NCBI GenBank assembly: GCA_011316305.1
Contig: SAUG01000050.1
Location: 496,001 to 560,000, forward strand
Origin: Rusavskia elegans
Taxonomy: Eukaryota; Ascomycota; Lecanoromycetes; Teloschistales; Teloschistaceae
Length of the DNA: 64,000 nucleotides
Direction of reading: 5' to 3'
Shown one piece after another: positions 42,900 through 55,462 of the stretch. A program made the translations under genes and the position numbers. Every line of letters starts with the position of its first letter. Position 1 is the stretch's first letter. The notes beneath the pieces are model-generated. The model was not told the origin of the DNA, did no database searches, and saw nothing but the letters and a program-made list of their open reading frames with translations.

Positions 42900-44010
42900 T
42901 TATACACTTGCATCCGATTGCGAATACATCTTGTATACTCTCTCGGCTATCTGCTCATAGATCTTATCTTCAGGATACACTCATCGAAAGTTTCCTCGTC
43001 ACCTTCAAAACCCAGCTCTTGGATGTCTTCTCGATGTTTGAGGTTGGTTGCCGTTTCGGTGTAGAGACTGTCGACTTGCATTGTCAAGTTATCGAGTGCA
43101 TTGTAGGTGGTATCCTGGACCGTGCCACAGCATTCGATACCCGAAGCTGACGAGCTGGGTCTTCATGATACCTCACTGCCCGTGTCTCCAGCTTCTCGTT
43201 AATCTTCTAAACCCAGGGCTGCGAGCCTTTCCTACGACCTTAGAACGAGAGCTGCTCTTGATCACGCGACCAATGGTAGTCCCTTTGCTGCATGACTCGA
43301 TAGCCCGTAACAGTCTTACACCCAAGCTCTAAGGATACTAAAAGTTCTTCCAGGCTAGTTATTTTGAACAATGATGCTCCTTGTACTTCTTTGATTGAGT
43401 CTCAAGAGGGTGATGTCGTCCGATCATTACTCTTAGGACGAGTATCAAGGCGAAGAACCTCTCAAATTTTTTAAATCCTCGATCCAAGGATGCTATTCGC
43501 CCCTCTTATCTGGTGGTGGCCAGAGATATGATACAGGACGGACAAGTCCTCCATACAACCGGACTGAGATTGAATCGAGAACAGAGTTCCTCATGTCCAC
43601 TTTCGCCCAACGTCTCTCTAGTTTCTTCGTACTTTGATCTAAACGCAGTGAACATTGCACTGGTATTATCTCTGTGAGATTGATAGTTACTCGTGACTGT
43701 AGCCTCTCGGATTTCAGGGCCGAAACCATATCGGCAGTAGTCTTGCCTGGTTGCAGGTATTCGTACGTAAGCGAGCATGGTAATCTGCCGATCGGGCTCG
43801 TCAGCCTAGCCTTTAGTCTTTATCCCAGAAATGTCTTCTCTTTTGCTTCTGATTCTCGAAATACTCGTACGCATCCATCAATGTCACTGAAAAACTACGG
43901 TGAGTTCCAGCGGCTGCGTCGACAGTCTATCGATCAATTGCTTTTCCCTTGTACCGCTGTCCAGAATCCCTGGAGCAACTCTCTGCGCAGGTTGGAGCTG
44001 GGTAGTATCT
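42900..44010 (-). pseudogene. Decayed coding fragments, helical protein
   Basis: Several minus-strand stretches look coding but are separated by stops and frame changes: REKQLIDRLSTQPLELT then DIDGCVRVFRESEAKEKTFL (with a short GT..CAG between), FTAFRSKYEETRETLGESGH, LLRAIESCSKGTTIGRVIKS and ECCGTVQDTTYNALDNLTMQ, then KHREDIQELGFEGDEETFDE. The leucine-spaced helical text recalls N-terminal domains of fungal STAND/NLR-type proteins. The family call is a guess. Confidence 0.35.
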
Positions 44011-44706
44011 GCTAAACTTTTTCCTTCGAGAAGGCTGGTGCGATAGAAATAACAGGGATTCCGGCAATTGAATATTGCTGAGCAGTATGTCAGTGCTATG
44101 AAAGTATTCTGCGATCTCTACATCGGATAGACCGTAGCGAAGATTATTAGGGTAGCCTAAAATATCTCGAGTATTGCAGACATAACAGGTGGCTCCGGTG
44201 TTATGTTGCTTGATTTGAATTGCATTGTAAGCGTCAGGTTATCTGAGGTGTCCCTGACCACCCCCTCGATATCGTCAAGAACGAAGACAGCTGTGACAGC
44301 ACCATCAAAGGAAAAGAATAACTAACTCGCTTTGGTGGCCCTTACGGCCAAGATTCCGCAGCTGGCGTGAAAGTGAATGGCAGTTTCGGCGCGTTCTACT
44401 CTCCCCCTTTGCTGTAGACACAGCACTAAGCGCTGTGCTGCTTGATTCCGAGTTGGTGGAGTCGAGATTATTTGTGCCTGATACCTTGATGCCAAATAAC
44501 CACTACAGTAGATATCACAGTCAGCATGCCTGCAACTCAATTATCTCAGGAGTACAAAGGAGACTGTATATCCTATAGCATGGCAGTCTATTTGAGACCT
44601 CGACTATATCTGTCGAGGTCTCGGACGCCTGATATACCAGGGATCACTCCAATGTCAGGCGGTATTATAGTTGAACCTAGCCCGTATCGATATTGACTGA
44701 TTCTAC
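44011..44706. other. No gene seen
   Basis: Short frames only; flanks decayed coding fragments on one side and a small gene on the other. Confidence 0.5.
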
Positions 44707-45015
44707 CTACATGTCCTCCCCATTAGCACGGGCCCTCTTTGACTCCGAATGCCCGTCCGTATCCTCTGCCGTTCTTTTTGGCACACGGTTGTCCATCTCG
44801 ATCCGGTCGTGGTAGGCAATGCGGCGCTGTTCGGTAGTCAATAGTGGATGCGATTGACCCAGATGCTGGCCAAAGCCAGTCTAATTAACAGAATTAGTTT
44901 TGCAAGAACCGATCTCGGGTTCCATAACACCCTATTCGTTCTGGGTGGTGAAAAATGAACTTACCTGCAGATTGTTGAGGGGGCCATTAGCACAATATGC
45001 GTCAAGCTCACTCAT
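44707..45015 (-). CDS. Small two-exon gene or 3' remnant, nuclear-signal-like tail
   Basis: ATG 45015, exons 44965-45015 and 44707-44880, intron 84 nt with GTAAGT donor and TTAATTAG acceptor. It gives 74 aa: MSELDAYCANGPLNNLQ then TGFGQHLGQSHPLLTTEQRR, IAYHDRIEMDNRVPKRTAED and a KRAR tail. The perfect donor and phase argue for a real exon pair. It may be the end of a once longer gene, because a coding-like stretch (VEGEKIQQAIEWNKKNLGKK) lies just upstream on the same strand near 45130-45220 and is followed by stops. Confidence 0.4.
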
Positions 45016-46376
45016 TATGTAACGCAGACAACCACAGTGTTTCAAGCAATCTTTGTTCCGGAAATGACTCGCTTAACATTTGTCTCTCCAAACTACCGAG
45101 GAATGTATGTTTCCGGAGCGATCTTCTTGCCCAGGTTCTTCTTGTTCCATTCGATAGCCTGTTGGATTTTCTCGCCTTCCACGCCGGCTGTTGCTTGGTT
45201 GTGCTTCTCTCTGGCTGTCCTAGCTCTTGAGTTCTAATCAGAAGACATGTGACTTGTCGAAATCTTCCAAAGTTGAAAAGTGATCCGATCCATTCTAAAC
45301 TGCTCATCTGCGCCAGATTGGCGAGTGGCAAGAAAGGTGTAGATTTTGGGCAGCAATCCAATGGTTGCGTGCCTAGACCATGGCGTCTGATAGCATTGCG
45401 CTGGATGCACTAGGTGACGATAATGAAACATACAGGTATCGTTGGAGATTGTCTAGCCGAAGAATAGGCACGTAAAACTAAAGTTTGTGCACCGACTGAA
45501 CGATGGCCAGAGGAAAAGAAACGAGAGAGGTGATTTGCCATAGCTAAGAAAATATATCAAGTGAATTTGAAAGCAGATCGAGCGGATACCTACGGGCAGA
45601 CAAATTGGGCGTCGCTACGTAACACTTAGCTTGATGATCTTAGCTATCTTGCCTTGGATTTATCGAGCCTCTCGACTCTCTTTCGTAAATAAAGAGGATT
45701 TGGTCTTGTATTGAAGGCGGCGTTCTGTTTTGCTCCTGGAGGTATTTGATGATACCTTATCGATTCTGCTGCTTATCTGACGGTTATCATTCCCAATCTC
45801 CTTAATTGGTCCGACAAAGTGGCGAGTTGCTTCGCTATAGTTATCTTCGATCGACTATCGTGTTTGCTGTAAGCTTCTCATCGGGATATCTATGCGTCGA
45901 CCTATATTCAGTATTCAGGCCGTGTCTCCCCCCACCTTTCATCTTATACATCCTTTTGCGACGCTTAGGATATCGACATTGTCTTGGTGCGCAGAAACAA
46001 GACTGTGACTTTCGATAAAGTTATTAGCAAAGCCTATAGAGTAATAAATGTCAGTAGGAAGGTCGCTTTAGAATAAATATAAGGACCACATTGCCGACTA
46101 GCCAACGGTCAAGGCGAGGTTAACATGTGGAACGGACGGGCCTACCGTACGAGGCACTACAGCCGGCGCGGTAAGGAAGGAGTAATCAGGGATAATGCCG
46201 AGGTGTTGTAGTGGAACGAGAAGATACCGACCCACACTTGACCAACTTTATCAGACTATCCTTCTATACATCAGTGTGGGCCGACCTGATATTACAAATG
46301 ACTGTTCGTGTTGGACTCATCTATAAAAGTCACGTGTTCTCATCGAGTTTTAAGTTCGAAGTGAGTGTATGATGTT
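45016..46376. other. Mostly non-coding with a coding-like remnant
   Basis: About 45110-45235 on the minus strand reads as protein-like text (ATAGVEGEKIQQAIEWNKK, then KIAPETYIPR and a stop). No gene can be built from it. The remainder shows nothing. Confidence 0.35.
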
Positions 46377-46876
46377 TCAGTGCTGGCGGCTGTAAGATTC
46401 CTCACATCCTGAAAGTTGGCGGCCTGCATCCCTAAGTCTTCTGCCCGTAAAAGATCCAGCGTATTCATCGCCGCATGTTGCGCGTTTAAAGCTGCTTCTC
46501 ATAGTGTCTCGATGACAGGGAATCTGTGGGCGGGACTCTGCTTTTGCATCGGCAATGACCTTTCGCCCGTTCCATGGGAATAATGATGCCAGGCGACAGC
46601 AGGAAATCTGTGCAGATAGAAGAGAAATGTTGGTAGTGACTTGGCCCAAAGTGAGCCATTCAGCTGCGGTGGTAGGTACTTCGTCTGGCTCTAGAGTATC
46701 CTCCAGGGCAGACTGACTGGGTGGTTCCGTGGATCCCCAGTCAGCCAAGGAAGAAGGTTCATACGGTCGAGTTTTAGAGAAGATCTTGACCCCATAAGGT
46801 GACGGAGCAGCCTAAAATTTGAAGGCTCAAGGCTGTAAATTGGCGAGAAAATGTTGCCAAAGGATATGTGTTCCAT
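46377..46876 (-). pseudogene. Fragmented coding sequence
   Basis: ATG 46876 opens MEHISFGNIFSPIYSLEPSN; the continuing coding-like text (SPYGVKIFSKTRPYEPSSLA, then DTLEPDEVPTTAAEWLTLGQ) is in a different frame, reached only through a TTTTAG that could be a splice acceptor without a suitable donor. A likely frameshifted remnant. Family unknown. Confidence 0.3.
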
Positions 46877-47446
46877 GTCTCATACGTCGCAACCGATAGG
46901 GGCCAATTGACAAGACTGTAACACCTAGTTTTCAAGGTTTATTGCAAAAGTCTTTCTCGACCTCGCCGCTTCCATGACTCATATTGGTCAGATCTTCACT
47001 AAAAAGACGTGACTTTTACGAGATCCGGTCTGAGTTCGCTAAGGTACTGCAAGAACGTCTCCATTCGATACGAGTTCAACTGTAACTTTTTAATGCAGAG
47101 AATTGGACAAGAGTGAACCTGTATGTCATCACAAGTTTACGCTAATAATGAGCAGAAATTCGTCTGAGAAAGTAGCTCGAAGTTCTACTTTGCTGGGCGA
47201 CAGACTCTGTACTCACTCATTTGTGAGTATGGTTAGACATCTTGGTAACGATTGTCTTCCTGGCTCCGGGAGTGAGGAGCTGTTTGCCAGGTGGAAGCTG
47301 AGACTCCCCAAAAGTGTGATGTTCAAAACTTCGCTCACGCGGCTATGCAGGCTGATGGGTTAGCAGGTCAAGTAGCCCGCAAACGCTTCACGATGGCTGT
47401 CGATGATGTTAGGGTTGTCATACCTATACAGGCCTGGTATGGCCAG
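46877..47446. other. No gene seen
   Basis: Short frames only, all starting from non-ATG codons or lacking motifs. Confidence 0.5.
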
Positions 47447-47839
47447 CTAGGTCTCCATGTATTCGTACACTTGCGGTGATGTCATAGGCCGGGTGAAGTC
47501 TTGAGAGGTATAGAATAGGCCGTAGTTTCTGTTGAGATCGAAGTCCATGTACCTCTCAGGGCGGGTTTTGATTCCCAGGTCCATGGCAGTCTGGCCTTGC
47601 TTGATCAAGATACCATGACGGTAGTAGTGAGCCCCTGCGGCTTGGTCTGTGCTGCCCAGTTGACGGTCGCAAAGCAAGCAGTACTGATGGAGTGGCTCTC
47701 CGGATAGTGTCTTTTCCATGCATAGGTTGCAGTGTACGACGAACCGGCCTATACTCTTCTTGACGTTGGTGGAAAACTCCTCATGGGTTACAAAGCATCG
47801 AGGGCAGCGGTCAAAGTGGTTCCCTTCAAAGGGTGGCAT
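47447..47839 (-). CDS. Small CxxC-rich protein (putative zinc-binding)
   Basis: ATG 47839, 130 aa, single exon. Three CxxC pairs in the N-terminal half, DRCPRC, HCNLCMEK and YCLLCDRQL, with H residues after them (GAHYYRH) suggest one or two structural zinc sites. The C-terminal half (ERYMDFDLNRNYGLFYTSQD) has no cysteines. No nuclear signal or membrane segment. I recognise no named family. An open frame upstream to 47977 lacks a better start. It is first of three minus-strand neighbours, two of them cysteine-rich. Confidence 0.5.
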   Translation of the reverse strand: MPPFEGNHFDRCPRCFVTHEEFSTNVKKSIGRFVVHCNLCMEKTLSGEPLHQYCLLCDRQLGSTDQAAGAHYYRHGILIKQGQTAMDLGIKTRPERYMDFDLNRNYGLFYTSQDFTRPMTSPQVYEYMET

Positions 47840-47936
47840 GATGTTCTGCCGACTTTTGTCGAGCGCGTGGTCTGGTGGATTGTGCGAAAACACTGCGATA
47901 TAAAATAGCAGTGGAGGGGTGACGGGGAGATGATAT

Positions 47937-48590
47937 TTACTGGCGGTGGCTGCCAATGTGGTTGTGGGGCCCATCAAAGGCAGTGTTCAATTCCCCGTCT
48001 GGTTCAATAGATTCCACCTGCTCCATGTATGTGCGATAAAGTTTGGATCGGAGGACGGGGGCGGCGACATAGATGTCCATGGGGAACAACAGCAACATTT
48101 CCAGAGATTCCGGAGCGAGCGAACAAGTGGCATTTCTGCGATGTTTTTCGTATTTGCGGTTATTTTCGTGGGCTTCGAGAACAAGATTTGTGGCGACCTT
48201 CTCTCTATAGCGAAGGCGGAATTGTGCGGCCATTGCTGCAGTCGTAGAATCTACAATATACCTCGAATTAGCTTTTACTCGCAAACCGGGGCTCTAATTG
48301 TGGATATTCCACATGTCAGAAATCTCTATTTCGGTTGATCTAGCAACACCATCGGGAATCCGTAGATTTAGCTCGGATTGGTGTAGCATCAGGATTCTTC
48401 TGGTAGAACGCTTGAGTAGAATCGAGCCACGAGGGCAAGTGACATGCTCCAATAGAAATATGTCGATGGAATCGTTTATGGGACTATTCAAGAGCGTCTT
48501 GAGTGCCGAATAATGTCCCTTGTAGCTTGAGTATTGAAAATCATACGCCCACATTTTTGAATTAGATGGAATCGTCGATCTAGCTGTCAT
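47937..48590 (-). CDS. Hypothetical protein, two exons
   Basis: ATG 48590. A continuous frame is interrupted only by TAG at 48294-48296. A 99-nt GT..AG intron (48251-48349) removes that stop and stays in phase, giving 184 aa from exons 48350-48590 and 47937-48250. Contents: WAYDFQYSSYKGHYSALKTL, IFLLEHVTCPRGSILLKRST, then AAMAAQFRLRYREKVATNLV and SLAPESLEMLLLFPMDIYVA. Function unknown. The alternative is a pseudogene with a nonsense codon. Confidence 0.42.
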
Positions 48591-48734
48591 TCTTCCAGAA
48601 TGGATATGCGAACAGACGGCAATAAAGGCGGTTTTTGCTTGGCTCCATAATGATACTTAGTGTGAGGTGGTCTGTTTCTGGTGGTCCTTGTAAGGAGAGA
48701 TTTGAATTACGAGTATGAAGATAATGACGAGTCC

Positions 48735-49567
48735 CTATTGGCAACCAGACTCAATCCGGGCAATGTCGGTACGAGTGGCGCCTCTCATGGAGCGGGTGAC
48801 TGGGCTATGAGGGTTAAAATTACGCTCTCTGATGTAGGGTCGGGCTGACGCTGAGCTGCCCCTGAGTATGTCTGGCTCGTCGCGTCTTTGGACGACCCAG
48901 CTCGAGCATTCAATAGAGGCTGGTTGGACTTGTCTCTGACGTAGCCACGTCTCTGATAACAGTGCATGAAAGTCATTCATAGATCGTAGCAGCAGCGCCA
49001 TGGCATCTCTTAATTACTTACCGTGAGTCTGCTTGTCGCGTCGCAACCGCGTGTGAGACTGCTGGCATTGTGCCAGATACTTGCATGGTTTCCAGACCTC
49101 ACGTTTGAGGAAGATGCAGGTCGTCGGGAGGTGCATTGCCTCTGGTATCCCACATGTACAATCGCAGTTGTTATTCTGTACAGAAATTAGCAAGGACAGA
49201 ACAACACGAGCTGGAAACTCACCACAGAGGTACAAACCCGTATTGGGTAGCCACAACCAAAACCCATTTGACGCCGAACGCAACGATGCCCACCCAGCTC
49301 GCAGGGACAGCACCGAGACTCATCCACCGGCGGCAGAGGATTCGAGCGGACGACAGGCACGTTTGTCGGAACCGAGCGGACTATAGGTGCAGAGGCGGCA
49401 TCCGCCCCAGACCACCCAGATGACATTGCGGAGATGGCTCTGATGGCAGCAGATTGGTCCAGAGTGGTGGCAACAACAGACGGACGCGTTGCAGCTGGCG
49501 TCGCATTGACAGTCGCAAGAGATGAGAAGGAGAATTCAGGCTCCACATTTATGTGTTGTTCTACCAT
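48735..49567 (-). CDS. Cysteine-rich protein of unknown function, three exons
   Basis: ATG 49567; exons 49223-49567, 49022-49175 and 48735-48952 join in phase (GTGAGT and GTAAGT donors) to 238 aa. An N-terminal Ser/Ala/Thr-rich region of about 88 residues is followed by a dense cysteine block: SRCCPCELGGHRCVRR, GFGCGYPIRVCTSV, NNNCDCTCGIPEA and EVWKPCKYLAQCQQ, with more than a dozen Cys in about 75 residues. A basic, Ser/Arg C-terminus follows. No signal peptide, so a nuclear or cytosolic metal-binding role is more likely than secretion; the N-terminal half resembles fungal transcription-factor accessory regions only in composition. Confidence 0.5.
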
Positions 49568-51056
49568 ATCTCTTTCCACGGGAAGGTTTCGTCGGCGACG
49601 CTCTCAGGTACTGCTCCCCAAACGGAAAATCTACAGGAGTGTCTCTCCTTCAGTGGTCTTGCCTGGACGGTCACTATTGGTGCTCTCTCATCGACTGGGT
49701 GCTGGCGTTCACCAGTATCTCCCCAAAGGACGGCATTGCCCACTACAAAGTACAGCATCTCCTAAGACGTCAGGCCAGTGACTTATTCACCGGATGTCCT
49801 GACAGAAAAGCTTCGAAAGAATGCTCTCACTGCTGACTGTAGGAGTGTAGACTGAGAATCAACAGGAGGAGAAAGAGGAAGCGGATGTAAGGCTTCTGAT
49901 GAGATCAAGGCGCGATTTTGAGTAAAGGTATGATGTATAGCTGAGATTTACAAGTTTGACAAGTCTTAAAAATGATTTTACGAAGTATTTAAATCAGTTC
50001 AGACCCCATCATGTCCACTTTCTAGTGGTTTGAACATCACGGATACTATTCGGGCATTTTGTCCATCTCAGAGGTCGAATTTTTCCCGATTGCTGGGTAC
50101 GCTCCTCTTAGTGATGGTAGACCGCCAAACAGACGCGACCTAGATTTGCTGCTCCGCTGCGTGCATTGCGGACATCACCGAGGTCCATTTGGCTGCGGCA
50201 GCAAGTGGATCGGAGAAGCTGACACTGGTATTCTCCATTGCTGTTGCTGCCTACCCTTCTACTGGATTTCTCAATTCCAAGGTCGGTGTCCATCGCAACC
50301 TTCGATATACACGCCAAGGGCTTTGTAGTTGATCGCCGTAGCAGGGCATTTCTCTTTCCGATGCTGCATAATATAGTCTACTCAGTATACCAAGTTCGTC
50401 GGAAGTCCTAGATAGTCAAGCCCTTGGGTCAACACTGGACTAGGTGTCTTCATCTTCCTTCTCATGGATCTCAAAGTAGATCTTCTTGTAGTGCCTCACT
50501 ATAAAAGCTCGAGGTTTTTCGCCAAACAAGATGGGCGTCGTTCCAGTTATCAATTACATCACAGGGAAGCCTTCCTGACTTCCTTCATACTGCTCTTGAG
50601 GTGTCTAGGGTATGAGGTGTCTTTCCCAATAGCCTCCTCTCTTCGACTGTCAATGTAGATTCCTCAGTGGACATACGCGTTCTGCGCGATTACTGGCACT
50701 ACCAGTACAGCATACTACCAGTATTGGTGACGAGCACTCAGAACGGGGAGGTAATGGCGAAGGCTCCGTGGAAGTTTGGGCTTTCGCTGTCATACGCCAT
50801 GGTCGACTGGATGGTTGAAGTCCAGATGACGTGAAGTCATCACGTTTGGCGATATCCTTTCGGGCCAGACATTAGATCCAACTTCGCTCTCGATGATCAT
50901 AGGTAACCTTTCAGCTGATGCCGGATCTCTCAATATCAGGAGGCACCACAGAGTGAGAAACTGTGAGAAAACACTCGCTGCCAACCTTCGGTCGGAAGCA
51001 CTCGTCCAACGTCCACCCGCACGGTCTCCCGACCACTAAAATAACGGATCTCATCC
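49568..51056. other. No convincing gene
   Basis: Contains a minus-strand ATG frame of about 61 codons near 50108-50290 (MDTDLGIEKSSRRVGSNSNG) and coding-like text near 50930-51050 (DEIRYFSGRETVRVDVGRVL) that is soon broken by a stop. Both look like remnants. Confidence 0.35.
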
Positions 51057-53287
51057 TTAAGTCATCTGGACCAATTGTGATCTTTGCTTGATGTCCCTGG
51101 AGGCCTTTCTGCGAATTTCTATGAGTTCTTCTTGCTGACGTATTTCAAAGGTCTCTCCTGCAGGTCTCCACGGTGCCCAGGTAAGATCTTTATCAATGAT
51201 ATCATTCTTCAATCTTTTCATTGAAAGTTCAACCCGCTTTCCAGGCATGCTCAGAAATGTAAGTATTCGATGTATAGAAACCCTTTGTCTTGCTTGCATG
51301 CTCTCGTGTGTACTGGTAGCTGCCTGGGCCATCTGACTCATTCGCACCAGAATGTTGATGTTATTGGATGATGACATGACTTTACTACTATGATTGTTTC
51401 GCTCCCAAAGATATACGCTATTTCTTTGATATTGCCCGGGACGGGAGAGATATGCGCGCATTTAATAGAGTCTGGAATAACTTCCAGCAGCTTTTTGATA
51501 CGGGCGAGGATCTTCCTCTCGCACGCCTCCGCGACTAGCTTTAGAATCTTCATTAGCTTGTCCAGACGCTTTATAGCATTCTTAAGGCTGAACAGATAGT
51601 TTGTCTCTTGCCTGGTAACTAGGTAAATTTGATTTTTACCCAGACTATCGTGAAGCCGTTTTACGATCTTAGAAGTCCCGTAGCGAATATATCTCCTTCA
51701 GGTTTATACACAAGCAGCAGGGCAATATGGTCGAGCAGCACGACGTGCTTCTTGGCATCGTCATTCGCCTCGTCAGGCCTGGGTGACGGAGTCCGGAAAC
51801 GACCAGAAACCTGGGATATTATAATAATTCAGCTCCCTGATAACGTTGCGTAGTTTGAAACTGGGCATATCCGCCTCTCCATTTTCTGGCGACTGGTCCC
51901 CCAAACTGTTTTTCCCGTTCGCAGATTATCAATCAGACCGCTGTCTAACCGTCAGAGTGCTCACAGACGACGGCGAATATGCCTGAGGGGCCAGGGTGCC
52001 GGTAGTATCAACCCCTAAGGGTTGAGGGCCGGACACCTCTGGCCAGCTCGAGGCCGCATGGGAGACTGTCAAGGGTGACTATGAAGGCGCGACAGGGGAC
52101 AGGTTCTCCTTTTCTTAGACTCCCGGGGGTGTAACCCTGTAGAGCTTATCGTTATTATCGGGTACGCTGGGGAAGAAGCTACCAGAGGGTGTCGTTGGAT
52201 CCTGCAAAGCGGGTGATGGCGCTACTTTCGGAGGGGACTGTACCACGGACGACGGGGGCGTAGACTCTCAGGACGAAATGTCGATGAGGGGTGTTGGCTT
52301 TCTGGCATTTGGCGTAGGGTGACCGACAGTGGGAGTCTGAGATGGCGCTGATCGAATCCTTGTACGATCTATAGATCAGCGCTTGTATCGATGAGTCTGC
52401 TCTATTACAATATTATAGCGTGGCGACTTTCGATCTTAGCGACGGCGAGCCTGGCGACGTCAGGTAATTACTTAACTCGGCCTTGATTACCTCCGGAATC
52501 GACTTTAGGGTCTCGAGGAGCCGCTCGTACGTGATGAGTTCTCCGTCTACGTATAAGCTGCCAAGGGCCCAGTCGATAAGGTCGAGGACCGCCTCGTTCT
52601 GATTGACGGCAGCCATATTAAAATAGTGGATGTCAAAGTGTCGGTGATGATCATCGTCAAGATAGTGAACGGATGTCACTTTGGCTTTGAACAGGCGCTT
52701 GAGTTTAGGGAAATCCTTTGCTATCCGTTGTAAGGTGTGGAACGCCTCATTCTCTTTACGCTTCAAGACCACTTTGACGTTGTTCAATTCCTTTGTATCT
52801 TTCGTTACGTGCTGTTTGAATCCCCTAGCCAGTTCAACAGTGGATGGTACACCCTGACGTTACTCCGGGCTCGGTGTTGAAAGAGACTCCACTCCAGCTT
52901 TGGAGCCCCCAAAAGTTGTTCTGTATCTTGTGTTAATGAATCTTCTACCTTAAGAGAGATCTTAGCTGCTACTCGAGCCCTACTGATGGCTGTTCTTGAC
53001 ACGAAACTTAGAGTTTGCTAGTCTTCTACAGCGTAAGAGTTAACCTCTAAGGTGATAGCAGGGGTAAAGTCTTGGAATATAGGACTGTAGACTCTTCTAG
53101 GCAAGTTAGACTTGCGGGGCTGCGAGCTGTCAGAAGATATGATCGCTATTGAATTATAGAAGAGCTGAGAAGATGATGTCCCGGAGAGGTGTTCCTGGTA
53201 AAGAGGAAAAGTATTGTAGACATTTCTCAAGTACTGCGAGATCGTAGATAGATGACAAACAAACACGAGTCTGTCGGTCGCTGTCAC
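51057..53287 (-). pseudogene. Long decayed gene of an unidentified fungal family
   Basis: In minus-strand order, coding-like pieces are PRRVYSPIFQDFTPAITLEV (near 53100), SRARVAAKISLKVEDSLTQD (near 52950), RGFKQHVTKDTKELNNVKVV then HTLQRIAKDFPKLKRLFKAK (52790-52650), YVDGELITYERLLETLKSIP (52550), DDAKKHVVLLDHIALLLVYK (near 51740) and KILKLVAEACERKILARIKK (51540). They are split by stops and at least two frame changes, for example at about 52810 where two frames meet. The last pieces recall a helical domain seen in multicopy fungal proteins, but I cannot name it. Confidence 0.45.
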
Positions 53288-55462
53288 CAGGACATTGTGA
53301 GTAGGAGGTCACGAAACCGTTGCAGAAAGCTCAGACCGAAGATAAAACCCATAGGTTCTTTTTGTCAAACCTAAAGATCTCAGCCTTCACCTTGTCTTCC
53401 AGCTGGATAGTCAAAATCCCGAAGCTATCTCCTTGAGATTTCGAGCCCAAGCCCGTGGATCAGAGGAATAGTGGATGATCCTGAATTCATAAAAGATAAG
53501 TGCAAAAGGTGGTTTTTAGCCGGATTGATCATGCTGTACTGAAGCCCCGGGCTTCTCTCTCCATCCCGCAAGCATCAACAAGTGCAACAGCTACCTGTGC
53601 CTCCCACCAACACCCCCACGTAGCTGAAATCTCCTTGTTAGGATCCAGTTACGCCACGTTCTGGCAATTCTGTGGCAGCTCGAAGCGCTACCACGACCAG
53701 TACAATAAAGATGTTTGAACAGATTGTTCATTTCAAGAGGAAAGGCGAGAAAGAAAAATCTCTTTTCGACTTAGTAGAGACAAAACACCGAAAGACAATA
53801 GAAGTAGGTTAACTGGGTAAATAAGACTGTATGCTGGCATTGGAGACGCTGTGGAGAGTATACCAAAAAGAGCAAGCGATACACAACCCATCAGACGCCA
53901 CAAGGAAGAAGAAAGTTGAAAAGCCCCGAAGCCTACACACTTAGAAAGAGAGAAAGTGGTCGAAGGAGATGATGTAGGAAAGTTGGAAAGAGAGAGAGAG
54001 GAAGCTGCTTAAGTACCCAAGGGAAAATCCATGTCCTGTGGAGAAGTGATGAAGCCACGTCACCTTGATCATATCATGGATGACCGAAAGGAAATGAAGT
54101 TGCGATGAATAGACTCATAAAGGAAGAAAAGAGCAATGCCCTGTGAAGATGTGATTAAGCCATGCCATCTTCATCCCAGCGCGAGTGATGAAGTCTTCCC
54201 AAACGGCATGGGCATGAGGAAGCAGATGAATGTAGATGAGTATATCGAGGAGGAAGATGATTGATGTTCGATTTGAGACGACTTCAGCTTTTTCTTAGCG
54301 TGAATGATGAGATTTCTGGGAGGGTTGTTAGATGATAGGTGAATGGAGATGGATAACAGTTGGAAGGGGAGTACCGAGCAAAGGGTGCTATGGAGATGTG
54401 ATGGATTCACGTCAGATGTCTTTTAGAGTGTGTCGAGTTTGGCCGAAGCAGAAGGCAAGGCACATGTGAATAGAGATGAATAACCGTATGAAGAGAGTTA
54501 TCAAGTAAAGTCTATCGTGGGTATGATAAACCCATACCCGTCATACTTTTGAGCGGTGTATCCGGTGATGATGTGCTTCGGATGACGAGGACAGATGTTG
54601 TGAACGGGGATGGATAGGCTGGGGGATAGCATAGAACGGCGCGTGACGAATTTGTCCAGGAAGCAAGGGAGAGATGGGGTGAACGGGCATGGAACGAGAT
54701 CTGGTGAGTCTACATCAGTGCAGTCTTATCGCAGGTTGCTAACATGAATGGATAAGAGAAGAACGACTTAGAACAGTAGATGAAGTGTGCTGCAGATATT
54801 TCGTGGAACCAAGCCAGCTACATCTTCATCATTCGAGCTGAAGCGAATAATGGTGTTCTCACTACGTATGCCTTCCCAGTGCGATCGTGGTGTCGACAGA
54901 CAAACCTCGAGAAACCAATGTCATTTGAAAAGCTCTTCGCCAGGCAGCAGGGAAGATCGTTGAAGATCGAGATGCGTCAAAGAAGAGGCCCGGCAGATGA
55001 ATGCGCGGCGATTGTACTCAAGTCTTGGAGGCGACACGCACCATTTGGGCGTCGGCTTACGTTAGCATCAAAGAAATGTGATTGGATGAAGTCTGTGATG
55101 GGCGATGGATCAACAACATGAGAATGTGTAGAAGGCCGAAAGAGATCAAGTTGGACGAACAGATGGCCTATCTTTCATGCGCCAGCAAAACGAGCATGCA
55201 ATGCCTCGAATGTTACTTATGTGCGTTGCCATGCTAGTGCGTTTGAGGAGAACATCACCATAAACTAATTGAAAGGCAGAGATGACAGGTGTGGAAGTTA
55301 ACACGTGCAATGTGCACAGACTTCGAGATAGATTAAAGAATTGTATTAACAACGTAAAAGTCGTCTGTGAGCTGATCCTTACATAGAGAATAGGAATCGT
55401 GAGTCGTTAGATGCGATCCAAGGTCCGTCCCTACCACTTTGCGATCAAGGGCACAAACGCCT
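53288..55462. other. Gene-poor; diverged tandem segments near 54 kb
   Basis: No supported gene. Around 54024-54080 and 54132-54180 two segments share TGTGRAGAWGTGATKAAGCC with variations, about 105 bp apart, suggesting an old tandem duplication. A 113-codon plus-strand ATG frame at 54780-55121 has no motif. Confidence 0.4.

Noticed and set aside
54780..55121. 113-codon plus-strand ATG frame
   Set aside because: No homologous-looking motif, no promoter or intron support.
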